Source: Ascaris suum (taxonomy: Eukaryota; Nematoda; Chromadorea; Rhabditida; Ascarididae). From it: a stretch of DNA of 64,000 nucleotides. Shown one piece after another: positions 13,001 through 23,238 of the stretch. Each line of letters begins with the position of its first letter. Position 1 is the first letter of the stretch. The position numbers and the translations under genes are program-made. Under the pieces are notes generated by a model, which did not search any database, was not told the DNA's origin, and saw only the letters and a list, made by a program, of their open reading frames with translations. The stretch spans positions 8,221,001-8,285,000 of the forward strand of contig CM024188.1 of assembly GCA_013433145.1 (NCBI GenBank). The letters are read 5' to 3'.

Positions 13001-16000
13001 GAACGCACAAGCGCTGGAAGAACCGTCGGAGTTTTGGATGCGCACCTAAATGCACTTTTCTTTTTTATGCCATCTCTACACGTCCAGCTGCCGTTTGTCA
13101 TTCACCATATAACTCCGTATGATGAACTTCATAGTCACGAGCTTATCAAAAGAAAGACGACGAAATACTGAAACGTAGTTAAGAAAAGAGCGCCGACTTA
13201 GCTCGTGGAGGTATGCCATTCCCCATTCACTTCTTAGTTGCAATTTTGATGACAACTGCTAAAAATTGCAGAACTCGGAAACTGCAGGTAAGGTTTCTAA
13301 ACGGACGTCCCTTCAGCCATTCAACAAAAGTTTTCTTTTCAACTGAGTGAAGAGCTATGACGTCAACGCGTCGAAAGATTGGATTCTCAGCGGAGGAATT
13401 GTTTCTTTAGAGAAAAATTCTGCAAACAATTTTCTTTCCCGATGGAATCAAAACATGGAAGCTTCACTGCGGTGGAAACATAAAGGGCTATAAAACGGCA
13501 AGGTCAAGAAAAACAGCGACTTTTGCAGCCCAGGTTTAGAGGCGATCTAGTTGAGCATTTCGCAAGTTTCCTTGTAATCACTTGAAGGGATCTCGGGCTG
13601 AAACATATGGACACATGGGCCTCATGCAATACATATTTCGGGTAAACTGAGTAGCACGAAAAACCAACATTCACAGGTAGCATAGACTGGTCGCTTTCAA
13701 CTGGAGCAGGTGAAGCCATTCCGTCAGACGCATTCACGTATTTCTTGAGGGCTTGTTCGAGCCATTCAATCAACCTGAGGAGCATTTCCGTTGCATCCTG
13801 CAAACAATTACCAATTACTGGCTTCTGTCTGGAGAACATTTAAGAACATTCTGCATTAAACCTCTCATTTTTCAATGCAAAATTGCGAGCATAACCACGA
13901 AAAACAATCGACAACAACTGTAAAAGCCATCGACAATGCGCTCTCATATGCGCTTTGTCATTTCTCTGCCACCAGCAAAAATGTGGTTAACAACAATACA
14001 GCCCTCGCCATTCTTTTACAGTTTTGCTCAGATACACCCCAGGCCAAGCACACACATATATGTTTGAAAATAAACACTTACCAACCGCACAAGGTCAAAT
14101 CTATGAATTGGAAGGGAAGGTGAAATGATGGGGGGGGAGAAAGGGACGTCTCAACCGAAAAGCTTTTGGATTTTCAGGGAAAGATGTGTAATGAGACGCA
14201 ACATGAATATCAGGACGAAAAGTACTGCAAACCTCACACGAAGACCACAAAAGAAACTTGTAAGAAAGTCATTCCAAAAACGTTAAATTTACGACGTTGC
14301 CCGCCGTTAAAGCTGTTTCTTTCCGTCGCCGATGTACCGGTGTCTACCCTTGGAGAATATGACGGACAGACAAGTAAAGATGAGAGACAAGATTGTAACA
14401 GACGGGTGAACTACGGCAAGGGTGTCGAACAAGTGAGCTCGCTGCTTCCTCAATAAGGCAATACCCGGTGCAGTTTTCTTCGACAGCATTCGCGAAAGTC
14501 CTCACTACAATATCCTGTCCGTTCTTAAAACTCGACTGAATAATGGGCTCAGCCTTCTAGAAAACAACAACGGAGCCGAACCTGTGTGAAATCCTCTCAT
14601 GCATACAAACGGCCCCGCAATTAATTCCCACCCAAAATTTCGTGCTCACCTTCCATGCTCTTATTCCAACCACAACATCCAAGCGTAAAATTGTCTTCTG
14701 ATGTCTAATAAACAGAAAGGCCTACAACTTACAAAGACTGATGACTGAATGCGTATAAATAAGGTAAAAAAGAGGGAAACCTGCTGGACGCCAATGCTAG
14801 GAACGGCTTTATTGAGAGTTGAGTTCAGCTCACTGATCGTTGATAGCACGTCCGATGGATCCACATAACCACGACCTGACGCAAGAAGTGATGCGAACAG
14901 TCGTCGCAGAGTTAGCAGTAGAGTTTGAGGTGTCACGGTTGGCTAAAATATTCACCTTTGTTGGCATCAAAGCAATTCATATAAAACCTTGATTGTTGCA
15001 CAGCTCTACATCCTCAGAAAAGTATTTTGCAAAGAATCATTATTCAGAGAAGAACAAAGAAGACTGCAGTGAGACAGTGGAGTTAAAGAACAATATAAAT
15101 GCACATGACCAGAAAAACATCGTCCGCGAATGAATCGTAAAGCAGCATTTCAGAACACACCACAACATATGCATCAATCCCTTAAGTTCTGGATGATACA
15201 TAAATACAGCTGAACTCCCAGTCTCTACAACATTTTTTGGAAGGCTACTCTCTACTGGAAGCTGCCTAGAACGTTGTTCAGTGAGCATGTCTTGCGTCCA
15301 AGTGAAAACGATGAACACGACGACTGCGGTGGGGAGCAAAAACAAAGACTATCGAAGGTACATCAGAAAACCCACCGATAATTTTATAGCATAGCACCAA
15401 ATAAAGGTTTTCTCTTCTATATTCTAAACTCTCAAGCTTAAAAATCTTACAGGGCGCAGTGTAGTCGGGTTTATAAGGACCAGGAAACACTTCACTGAAG
15501 GCTATATGAGTGACATACTCTGGACGTTTTCAATACATCTGATGTGAGAATTAAGTAAGGAGACCAAACGGGTGAGCAATATTCAATAATAGGGCGATAA
15601 TATGTTTCAAAGGCTTTACGGTAGTGCTCGATGCATTTGCAAAATTTGATTTTGCAATTTTAAACATCAGCACAATAAAAATTCCAGTGGAGACTGGGGC
15701 TCATCAATATACCATGGTCACGAATTGCATTTTCCGTTGATGGCAGACACATTCCATCTATCCGAAGCGTACATTTACGTTGAAAGTTTTTATGTAAAAC
15801 ATGGCGATTCTCACAAGAAACACCTAACTCTGCTAGGCACTTGACCATGCAGAAAATGTGTTGAGATCATCAGTCAACTGGTAAAATCAATGGCCGGATC
15901 AATAAGAAACCGACAGATTTTTACGCCGTCAGCAAACAATTTTCACACACTCGAGGACTTATCCGACAGGTCATTAACATATGCGATGAAGAATAGCGAT

Positions 16001-19000
16001 CCCAGCACACTGCCTTGAGGAACGCCGCTTGAAATTGAACTGCTCTGCGACAACGACTCACCAATCCTAACTTTAAAGGTCCTTTCAGACAAAAGTCACT
16101 GTATCCATTTGAGTACAGACTCTCCATCCCATAGCCGTGAGGCTTATGTAAGAGCTTTTTGACGAGCTTTTCCAAAGTCTTCTCCTGACGCGCTGCCTCA
16201 CACTGTTTGAAAATTACGCCACCCTATTATAAAGAAAACAAATTGGCCCTTGGGAAAAAGAAGAAAGAATGCATTCATGAATTTAAAAGAAACAAAAGAG
16301 ATGCTCTATTGTTGAACAACAAGCGGCAAGTGGCTGCCAATCACAAGGTTCCATAATCCGATGTCGAGACGCTGATGGATATAAGAAAGGATCATCGATG
16401 AGATAATGAAGTGGGGAATCGCTGAGATGTTATAAGAGGTGTCTGTTTAAAGCAATAAGAATTAGGCAACAGCTATGGCTACGAGTTGTATTGTTCAAAA
16501 AAGTCGGCTGCTCGCTTGAGCATTGTTAAGTAAAAATCCAGATTTGAACAGCCAGCATAAGATGAATATTTTTAAAGGCGCAAATCAAAGAACAAGGCTG
16601 ATTTTACAGTCGTTTTCAGCTCATTCATTTAGCTTGTAGACGGGAATTATTAGCACCGAAATATCAACTCCCTCCCCCGCGCCCGTTTAGATTCATTCAG
16701 CTAAACTTTATGGGGATTTCTTAATTTTCCGCAAGACTGACAAACTACGGTGGAGGGCCTACAACTACTAAGAGAGCATCGAAAACGAAAACGTCGCTAA
16801 TGCAAGAAGATAACTAAAAGTACTGAGGTGTCAAGAAGTAAAATAAAAAACAAATGTAGCCTAGACGGAAAAGAAGCACTTAAAACGTTTCAGCACTCAA
16901 ATTATGCTTCTTGTTGACTCGTTTAGGAGCAACGCCTCCCCAGAGACGACTCAACGGTTAAGGCGGCTCGACAAAAACTCCGGCCAACAAATCCTAAGTT
17001 CGCTATGCAGAAACTTCCTTTGAGCGAGATGAACAAAGCGGCAGCACCAACAGAAAGATGCTCGCAGGGAGTGTCAAAAAAAGCTCCAAGGTCTCTCTAT
17101 TATCAAAAGAGCAGAGGCGAAGAAGCTTGTAACCTGTCCCATCCCCAACACACGAAATAAGCGCTCACCTCACTCGATGAAGACGGTTCGCTGGTCCACG
17201 GATTGGATCCTCGTGCTGGCAGATTCACAGTATCCACATTCATTAACAACTGGCGGAATTGTGCAATGTGGAATAAAGTCTGCAAGTACATGATCAACAA
17301 TTTGGTGCGCATGCTAATATTTTAACAATTACTACTAATTCTGCCCGACATGTGAACGAAAGAATCAAACGAAAAAAAGACGCCGGCTTCAACAGCGAGT
17401 TAAATCGAATGACGTAAAACGCCAAAATACTACAGCACAGATAGTGGCTGCCTCAATCCTCTTCAGATTTCTATGCCACTGTGTGCTTGTCATCGAGAGT
17501 CAGGGGTTGGGGCGATGAAGGTTTCAAATGGCCGCACACCATCGAAAAGTGATAAAGCCATTTTAGAATTATCACTTTAATCCCGATCGGATGGATCTCT
17601 GACCTATTTGATACCTCCGTAACTTCGGAAGAAACAAACCTGCTCAGGTAAACCTCTACAACCGATCACCATGTCCCCCCTCCTCGCCGGCACAGTTTGC
17701 AAGAAATAATGGTTCGTGTAGCGACAGGTCTTCTCTAAAACTGATACACCTAAGTGCACCTATCCTTTAGCACGAGGAAGATAATATAACGTTACGACGA
17801 AGTCGGCTAAAGGAGGAAGCAGTGGCATTGAATGCTGACGTGACGTCTGCAAAGACCGAAACCTGGGGCGAAGCTGATTCACGCACTAGGTGACACATCT
17901 AATATGAATAGGACGCCGTCTATTTAATGAGCAAGGGAACCAGAATTATGCACCCGCCTACCCTCAAATTTTTTTAAATTATTGTTTTCGGCTGCTTGCA
18001 CGTTATTACTAAATCCCATCGTTAAAGGGGGTGCTAGTAGCCTATTTGGGCACGCACGACTCTACCGCCATTACAATTCATTTGCAATAAGAATATAAAA
18101 TTTGTTTCAAGCCTAATTAGAAAGAGATAAAAGAACCTGAGAAATGACATTGAACCAACAGCTATTGCCCATATTCTTTAGGCCGACTGGCGTCAGACCA
18201 GATCGACTTCTCTCGTGCGGATTCTCTGGATCGCACTGCGCAATCGGAGAGAACCCGGAATATTCTGATTCTCTTTCAGTGATTCTTCGATTGCCCTGAA
18301 TAGACCGAAACTGCTAAAAAGAGCATCTGTACATGGTGCACGGTGCTCCTATAGCCATTTCCCATTCTGTACCATTTATAAATTTCTACATTAGGTAGAC
18401 TAGGAAACACTCTATGAATTAGGTGCTGCTGGAGATCTGTGAGCATAAAATGAAGAATTGAGATGATGTGCTCTTGGAAGGAAGTAACAAAACCATCCAA
18501 GAAAACTTCACCTTCCTGTGACCAAACTTAATGACCACTATATTTTCACTGACAAAAACGTTCTACGAACAGTTAAAGTCTGAGGATCATAGTGATGTTG
18601 CAACAAAAATTGAAGTTAGGCAGTTTTACGCAACGCTCCAGAGTGAAACATTGACTGCTACCACATGGGAATCGTTAGTGATGAAGCCCAAAGAAGATGG
18701 TGGGTCCTCAATCCACAAAAATTTATTGAAGCAGATATCTTCTGTAAAACATTCTTGCAACACTACACTTTCAACAAGAGCTAAATTAAGATGATTCACA
18801 AGCGCCCAAGCTAAAAATGTTTAGCGATATTTGGAATATATGCATGAAAACTACTTAGACATCCAACCTTGCAAACTTAAAATGGGAGCGGTAGATCCCT
18901 AGATTGAAGATGGTGGTAGCTGAATAAGCGGAATTCCCGAAAGGCTCTTCTGCTAACCAAAAAACCGCACAGAAGTGAGAATCGAAAAAAAAAACAAACA

Positions 19001-21353
19001 AACTTAATCATATCCTGTTCTTCTTTGTTCTCGATACTATTTGCTGGGAAAGAGTTGTATTTGTTCGACGTTCTCGCATCATTAGACGATAATTCGACCA
19101 TATCGCCAGGCCGATCGGTAAGTGTTGCACGCGAATAGTGTGCTGCCATAGAGCACTTATCGGATACCGAAAATTATTAGGATGTAGTGTCTATCACGAA
19201 AGACGCATCGGTGAAGTGGTTAAAGGTGAATCACCCAAGAAAGATGGGCAATAAAGGCATAGCTACGTTACGTCGACGCAAAGGTGGTAGAAGCAAACTC
19301 ACTCAGGTAAACGAACCCACAGCATTAACCAATAAGATTAATCCATCTCAGAGTCATAGCAATGTTGTGAGAAGATCGGCGAAAATCGAGCATCGTTGAC
19401 TTCGCCCAATTCCCAATATTTTGAAATTCTCACGCTACCATCCACTTCCGCCGAAATCTTTCCTCCCATCGATCTCTACCGCACAGCTAAAAATCACCCC
19501 ACTTCTGAACATCAGCCAGAAGTGATTGCTTGATGCCGGAAACTTCAACAACAACCAAATTCACGAAGTGTACTGGGACCACGATTTGGAAGGTTTATGC
19601 AGTACTAAACCTCAACGCCACTATGCCAAATACTGAGCAAAATGACAGAAACATGAGTACAAAGCCATATAAGAACAGTTCGACGATGAAGGTTGGGGTC
19701 CCTTCTCCAAGAACGATCAAATATTGAAACGAATTTTTCAACAATGATTCTCCGTCACATTCTTTGCAGCTCACTCTGTTCAACTTCTTCGCACATCAAA
19801 TTTTTTAAATGTATGAGCTTCGAAACATTTAACTGCCAATGCGAGTGCGTTTTCGTAAATAGCATAGAACTCAGTTTCTGCTTGCACGATTTGCGGAACC
19901 TTTGATCAGTAACAAATCTACAGCCTCACTTAAACAGCATACGCTACTAAAACGGCCGCAGAACTGCAATGATTGTAAACCTCGTTGAAGCGTACTTGTT
20001 TGCCCCTCTTTGTTTCCGCCTGCAGCCGATCCAGGTATGCAACGACGACATCATTCATCACACTCTCCGATTGCACCGAGCTCGTCGTCAGCTGGGAATG
20101 GCTCTAAACAATAAAATACTCTCCTTTTTAGCAACCACGCCTTACATTCTGCAGTTCGTACATGCGTTCACGTAAGTACATCTATATCTATAAATCCGTG
20201 TACATAGAGAGATACGCACACACTTATATGCCTTCCTGAAAATGTATGTATACGCATGGCGGAAAATACTTCTGAAATCCGTGATGCGCCGTATCTCCCG
20301 ATGTGTAGAAACCCTGAAGACATTTAAAAAGCCGAGAAGTCTCGACTCTCTTCAGAATATTTATGAATCTTGAACTTCCGGATGCCCCAGATGACGCAAT
20401 TTCAGCTTTATTTTCGACTACAATGACCGCCACTGACGCTTTCTACTCCTTTGGGCATTTTATTTATTTTTTCAATGAATGAAGCTATATGAAAGGAGAA
20501 TGGAAACAAAACGAGTAACGCAATATGCAGCACAGGTTACAAAGACGAAACACTGACCTGAAATCTGTGGATTTCAGTTCGTTGCTAATTTCGATTCTTC
20601 TTTAATAGAAACGCTTCTCAAATATCTCTGTCGCCTCGCAACATCTTTACTACCTCTCTACAGCAGTAAAACTTCACTTCACGAACAAAGGATAAGAACA
20701 GCGATCACGGCAACTGAATAGTTCTTAACCCGGACCATTCCTCCTTGTGCCCACCATATTCTCTAACAAGACATAAAACCCTTTGAATTGCAGCGCTCTC
20801 AGAAGGCTCCCAAACCCGAGGAACCTTTTCAGTCACTTTCTAGTGAGTTTCCTAGGAGCGCTCCAATGTCTGAGACATCCGCCATGGCGGAGGCGTTCTG
20901 AGAATTTCCAGGAAGTTCCAGGGTTGGAAGCGCTGCCAGATTCCTCCAGAGGTGCTCCAGTTCGAATTTCCTGCTATTTATGACCCTACTGTAAAACATA
21001 TGCACATCATTAGCCCGCGCCCTTCCACATGGTTAGGCGACCTGAAGAACTTCGCCGTCGACTACCAATCTCTCCGCAAATATATGCTGGCTGGTGTCCG
21101 GACTTAAATAAGTGGTACCAGGACACAAGACAGTAATAACATCTATTCAGAAAACGTACAAGGATATAAGTGGACCACTCTAAACCCATCAAGTGGACAA
21201 AGAAACTATCTGCATGATGAAGTATTCACGACTTAAGGGCATCAAGATTACTGCATCAACTACCTTAACGACTTGCATAAGGACTCGTTCGTTGACACCG
21301 ACTCCAAGCCAGTCTTTGACACGATTGAAGAAAGTCGTCTCCTCAGCCGTCAT
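460..21353 (-). CDS. USP25/USP28-family ubiquitin-specific protease (multi-exon gene, 3' end probably outside window)
   Basis: Cysteine deubiquitinase that hydrolyses isopeptide bonds of ubiquitin chains. Exons placed (minus, 5' to 3'): 21264-21353, 19996-20103, 19004-19155 (weak), 18137-18313, 17169-17279, 14781-14942, 13675-13797, 11869-12052, 11350-11471, 10373-10590, 9237-9276, 8717-8829, 8010-8156, 6629-6699, 4613-4868, 3803-3975, 837-951, 460-541. Family evidence seen: Cys box GNSCWFN, QQDATEML, DRYMHRNREI, His box VGHYWAY with WRKFND, then LPEDLRADV after the catalytic domain. The order and the helical insertion between DRYMHRNREI and the His box are those of USP25/USP28 rather than other USPs. 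Most intron phases agree from exon to exon; the exceptions are around 9.2 kb and between 3803 and 951, where an exon is probably missing. The stop codon was not found. One exon shows a possible frameshift (see 18137-18313). Confidence 0.88.
837..951 (-). CDS. USP25/28-like C-terminal exon
   Basis: Phase 1 in, 2 out; donor CG/GTATGT. Reads KDVMTSFSHKTPFNVQELSK and TQAYRYFGTLFIK. It joins 460-541 exactly in phase. Only general similarity to the helical USP25 C-terminus; phase does not match 3803-3975, so an intervening exon is missing. Confidence 0.65.
952..3802 (-). other. USP intron or introns, probably hiding at least one exon
   Basis: The flanking exons disagree in phase (0 out, 1 in) and the human family has about 100 more residues here. 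I read the minus strand for acceptor, open frame and donor combinations and found no convincing exon. Low-complexity AT-rich sequence throughout. Confidence 0.5.
3803..3975 (-). CDS. USP25/28-like exon, start of C-terminal region
   Basis: Phase 1 in, 0 out; acceptor GTTTTATAG, donor ATG/GTTAGT. LPEDLRADVALDNDAFAVEI then EWDKQR, equal to USP25 [24 protein letters not shown], which follows the catalytic domain. Confidence 0.9.
4613..4868 (-). CDS. USP25/28-like exon with catalytic His box
   Basis: Phase 0 in, 1 out. EGYRLHSVIIHEGEANVGHY then WAYIADY, WRKFNDKSV and DSFGSRRACSAYCLVYT. These contain the catalytic His (GHYWAY) and the Asn/Asp of the triad (FND), closely matching USP25 [21 protein letters not shown] and SAYCLMY. 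Confidence 0.95.
6629..6699 (-). CDS. USP25/28-like exon, helix before His box
   Basis: Phase 1 in, 0 out; acceptor TTTCTGATTCAG, donor GAT/GTGAGC. LTSHANELRVNIESIFDTDG aligns to the USP25 helix ISRIHRTIELMYSDKSMI just before the His box. Confidence 0.8.
7726..7760. repeat. Inverted repeat, 14-nt arms
   Basis: TTTCTAGAAACATC at 7726-7739 and GATGTTTCTAGAAA at 7747-7760 with a 7-nt spacer. In a USP intron. Confidence 0.9.
8010..8156 (-). CDS. USP25/28-like exon, helical inserted domain
   Basis: Phase 1 in, 1 out; acceptor TATTTTTGCAG, donor G/GTATCT. VPADDLVVFERVLRHVADEM parallels USP25 ITEEELSVLESCLHRWRTEI. Confidence 0.85.
8717..8829 (-). CDS. USP25/28-like exon, inserted domain linker
   Basis: Phase 2 in, 1 out; acceptor CTCACTTCAG, donor G/GTGAGT. 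Acidic, Cys-containing linker (GDHLQQAMDVCDAESS). No direct similarity recognised; supported by strong splice sites and phase agreement with 8010-8156. Confidence 0.65.
9237..9276 (-). CDS. USP25/28-like short exon in the inserted domain
   Basis: Acceptor TTTTGTTTTGCAG is strong; reads ILRHGIAGRELTR, comparable to USP25 YLSYGSGPKRFPL after the previous exon. Phase 2 in but, with the only donor (AGA/GTATTC), phase 0 out, which does not fit the next exon found. Skipping this exon restores phase. Either another exon lies between 8830 and 9236 or this exon is alternative. Confidence 0.55.
10005..10066. repeat. (AT)n microsatellite
   Basis: Uninterrupted AT dinucleotides for about 60 nt, intergenic to USP exons (intron between 10373 and 9276). 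Confidence 0.97.
10373..10590 (-). CDS. USP25/28-like exon with DRYMHRNREI signature
   Basis: Phase 0 in, 2 out; acceptor CTGTTACAG, donor AG/GTAAGG. VWFETLPAVIMFSLVRF then DRYMHRNREIVIEKK. DRYMHRNREI is shared exactly with human USP25 and marks the start of the helical USP25/28 catalytic inserted domain, which drives oligomerisation in the human enzymes. Confidence 0.95.
11350..11471 (-). CDS. USP25/28-like exon, catalytic domain
   Basis: Phase 1 in, 0 out; acceptor TTATTTTCAG, donor GAG/GTTTGA. Reads MVNLDVSFDNLHDSLEAYHF, equal to the NGFKDLHECLEAAM segment of USP25. Confidence 0.88.
11869..12052 (-). CDS. USP25/28-like exon, fingers region
   Basis: Phase 0 in, 1 out (donor G/GTACGT). Ends FNALFHGSHIEMRLSN, matching USP NPMVELFYGRFLAVG. 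The acceptor chosen (GTGTTTAAG) is the only one giving phase 0 and is not ideal; the open frame extends a few codons upstream, so the 5' edge is uncertain. Confidence 0.75.
13675..13797 (-). CDS. USP25/28-like exon, QQD motif
   Basis: 41 codons, phase 0 to 0, acceptor TTGTTTGCAG, donor CCT/GTGAAT. Starts DATEMLLRLIEWLEQAL, so the junction reads QQ-DATEMLLRLIEWLEQA, equal to USP25 [20 protein letters not shown]. Confidence 0.9.
14781..14942 (-). CDS. USP25/28-like exon, catalytic domain
   Basis: 54 codons, phase 0 to 0, acceptor ATATTTTAG, donor CAG/GTTTCC. LRRLFASLLASGRGYVDPSD parallels the USP25 stretch RYLFALLVGTKRKYVDPS. Ends IGVQQ, the start of the conserved QQD motif. Confidence 0.9.
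15278..16190 (-). mobile_element. Decayed non-LTR (LINE, CR1/Jockey-like) reverse transcriptase fragment
   Basis: Minus-strand translation across frames gives SSGVPQGSVLGSLFFIAYVN about 15980-16035, then LFADGVK at about 15919-15937, then a C-terminal stretch with LESLEYRRENLYLVLCYKII (about 15390-15450). These are the RT palm, active-site and C-terminal motifs of LINE elements. Stops and frameshifts interrupt it, and the catalytic FADD is FADG, so it is inactive. It sits in the USP intron between 14942 and 17169, same orientation. 5' end and termini not defined. Confidence 0.8.
17169..17279 (-). CDS. USP25/28-like exon, continues Cys-box helix
   Basis: 37 codons, phase 0 to 0, acceptor GTACTTGCAG, donor GAG/GTGAGC. 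Starts TLFHIAQFRQLLMNVDTV, directly continuing CWFNVISQ as in USP28 (CWFSAVIQSLFQLPEFRRLVL). Confidence 0.88.
18137..18313 (-). CDS. USP25/28-like exon with catalytic Cys box; possible internal frameshift
   Basis: Acceptor CTCTTTTTAG, donor CAG/GTTCTT. The 3' half reads DPENPHERSRSGLTPVGLKN followed by MGNSCWFNVISQ, the Cys box of the USP fold; the nucleophile codon TGT is at 18158-18160. This matches USP25/28 NPYDRKR...PVGLKNVGNTCWF. The exon is open end to end in this frame (59 codons, phase 0 to 0), but its 5' half in another frame reads LFRAIEESLKEN, a good ubiquitin-interacting motif at the expected place. See findings. Confidence 0.85.
19004..19155 (-). CDS. Possible USP25/28-like exon 3, candidate SUMO-interacting segment
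   Basis: Open for 50 codons plus 2 nt with phase 0 in and 2 out. It contains GDMVELSSNDARTSN, similar in position and type to the SUMO-interacting motif of USP25 (VIDLTGDD). The acceptor (CGATAAG) is weak. If omitted, exon 2 still joins the next exon in phase 0. Its phase 2 end fits the UIM-like frame of the next exon, which is the main argument for it. Confidence 0.4.
19996..20103 (-). CDS. USP25/28-like exon 2, end of UBA-like region
   Basis: 36 codons, phase 0 to 0, acceptor TTGTTTAG and donor GTACGC. The stretch VMNDVVVAYLDRLQAETKRG matches the USP25 stretch after the UBA helix (NLELAVAFLTAKN). Confidence 0.7.
21264..21353 (-). CDS. USP25/28-like exon 1, start codon and UBA-like helix
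   Basis: Encodes MTAEETTFFNRVKDWLGVGV and ten more residues ending MQVVK, 30 codons, phase 0 out. The TFFNRVKDWLGVGVNERVL stretch resembles the N-terminal UBA-like helix of human USP25 (TFLNQLREITGINDTQIL). ATG chosen because it lies 9 nt after a strong acceptor (TTTCTTCAG), as in a trans-spliced nematode mRNA. Donor AAG/GTAGTT. Confidence 0.7.
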
Positions 21354-21358
21354 TGGTC

Positions 21359-21370
21359 CTACCTGAAGAA
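21359..21370 (-). promoter_or_regulatory. Candidate trans-splice acceptor of the USP gene
   Basis: TTTCTTCAG/GTAGG on the minus strand with cleavage between 21363 and 21362, 9 nt before the ATG at 21353. Such short leader distance is typical of spliced-leader acceptance in nematodes. It could instead be the 3' site of a 5'UTR intron. Confidence 0.5.
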
Positions 21371-21995
21371 ATCACAATTTTGAAAGTGCAACAATCAAAT
21401 CGCTTACGGAGATATCAAATCGATCGAGTTCTATGCCATTTCCAGTTTGATTGATCAATTCAAATGCGATTTATTGATTCATAAATTCGCTTTGTTAGAC
21501 TTTTACACTTAGAGTTGAGTTCCACAGTGAACGGGTAAAAAATAAGGAATTTCCCGTGGAAGCTTTATAGGAGCTGAATTGTGAACGCATTCCTTTGCAT
21601 TATCTGTCAACTCTTCGTAAATTAAAAGTTCGCACCAGCGATCGTCTCCTGGTCGCTGCCACACCTGCTGGTTTGTTCAAAACATCTCGATTCAAACAAT
21701 TTAATTACATGCCTTCATCGTCATACGCACGAAAGCTATACACTTTTGTTATCGAATATGCACAGAAAAAAATAAGCATACATTATTGGGAGTTGCCGTT
21801 GCTTTTTCGGGTCCCTCGCCTTCAATTGGCCCTCGACCCTTGCCGCCCGGCACAGATAACACCGTCATCAGATAGCTTCCACAGGGAACTGAAGCTCAGC
21901 CCAAGTCTGGAATGACAGCAAAGCAGATATTCGAACTCAACACTCTAAAGCAATTCACCGGAATCACGAATGCAATGAAGGTGAGGAAATCTGGC
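21363..21995. other. Interval between small minus-strand gene and USP gene
   Basis: About 630 nt with no supported exon. If the two minus-strand genes were co-transcribed this would be the intercistronic region, but the spacing is long for a typical nematode operon. Confidence 0.4.
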
Positions 21996-22072
21996 TCATT
22001 CTAAAAACAGTGCGAAGATTTTCTCTGCCAGTTCATCGACGCATTTCAGTCTCGCGAACCACTCTGTCAATT
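21996..22072 (-). CDS. Possible terminal exon of the unidentified small gene
   Basis: Acceptor AATCTTATCAG, phase 1 in, 25 codons including stop TGA; reads [20 protein letters not shown] before the end. Phase matches 22162-22231. Confidence 0.45.
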
Positions 22073-23171
22073 CTGATAAGATTTTAGAGGTGGGTTCGCA
22101 CTCCCAATCTCGATTATGTTTAGTAATTATACGTCTGAACTTAATCTCATCGTTTAATTACCTTTCAGATTTTCTCTGTAACTCGAGCTCTCAGGTTTCA
22201 ATCCCTTAGTGACCAAAGTTTTCAATTTCTGCTGAAAAACACAAATGTTTATGAAAATTGCCCATGGATGGCGATATCGTTCATACGGCAAGGTATCGCC
22301 ACTATTTTTCGAACGCTGCCGGATTTTCTGAAACCTTATAATCTCTGCTGTAAAACAACAGTGGTCGTGAAGTTTCGTACTGGCGTTGCGAGGCATATGG
22401 CGGACGTCAGCTGCTTCTACTTATGTGAGTAATGCGCATCTGCAAAGGCACACTCTATGTGGGTTCCGCACCGCATCCCGCCGTCATGGCCTTCTAGTAT
22501 ACCTTTCATCTTCCACCGGAGAAAAACCGTAGTGTTCCTTGTTTTGTGGGGCATTTCTAATTTCATTCTTCACCTCTGCTCCTTTTCAACGTCTCCTTAC
22601 CGAGATCATGGCTCAAATGGCTGAAGCGTGAGATATAAATGCAGTCCGCCTTAAATTTCCATCATAACTAATAGTTACAGCTTGGTGTGATTCAATCATT
22701 AGTATACATGCATGCATATATATAGGTTTGCACGTATGTACTATAAACGTGAAGCCTCTAATTCAACTACGGAATTCTTATGTCTCAACTCGCAAAAGGC
22801 AGACGTCGACTTTGAGGTGGAGAGTGAGTTTGGTGGGAGAGGAGTTGAGTTTTACGAAGTGGCATCGCAGGAGAGGGAACTCAATTCAAGAACGTGAGCG
22901 GAAAGATGCCTCAGAAAGGAAAGGGTCTGAATTTATGGGTAGTGCGACGAAGAGGAAAGTCACATTTGTCCGATCCATACATATGTAAAACACATGTACA
23001 ACGTACCGGAACCGTACACATGTGGATATGTGCGTGTGCATATATGTTATACACAAATATATAAATATAAATACAAACATATATATATATGTATATATAT
23101 ATAAAAATACATATATATACATATATAATATATACACAAATATATAAATACATATATAAATATACATACAA

Positions 23172-23238
<67 letters not shown>

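Noticed and set aside
13504..13674. Extension of the USP exon past its donor into a 111-codon frame
   Set aside because: The frame continues through GTGAATGTTGG, but similarity stops at the donor and the next family segment is found in phase at 12052.
18531..18794. 87-codon plus-strand frame between USP exons
   Set aside because: No recognised domain, no flanking splice partners on the plus strand; lies in a USP intron.
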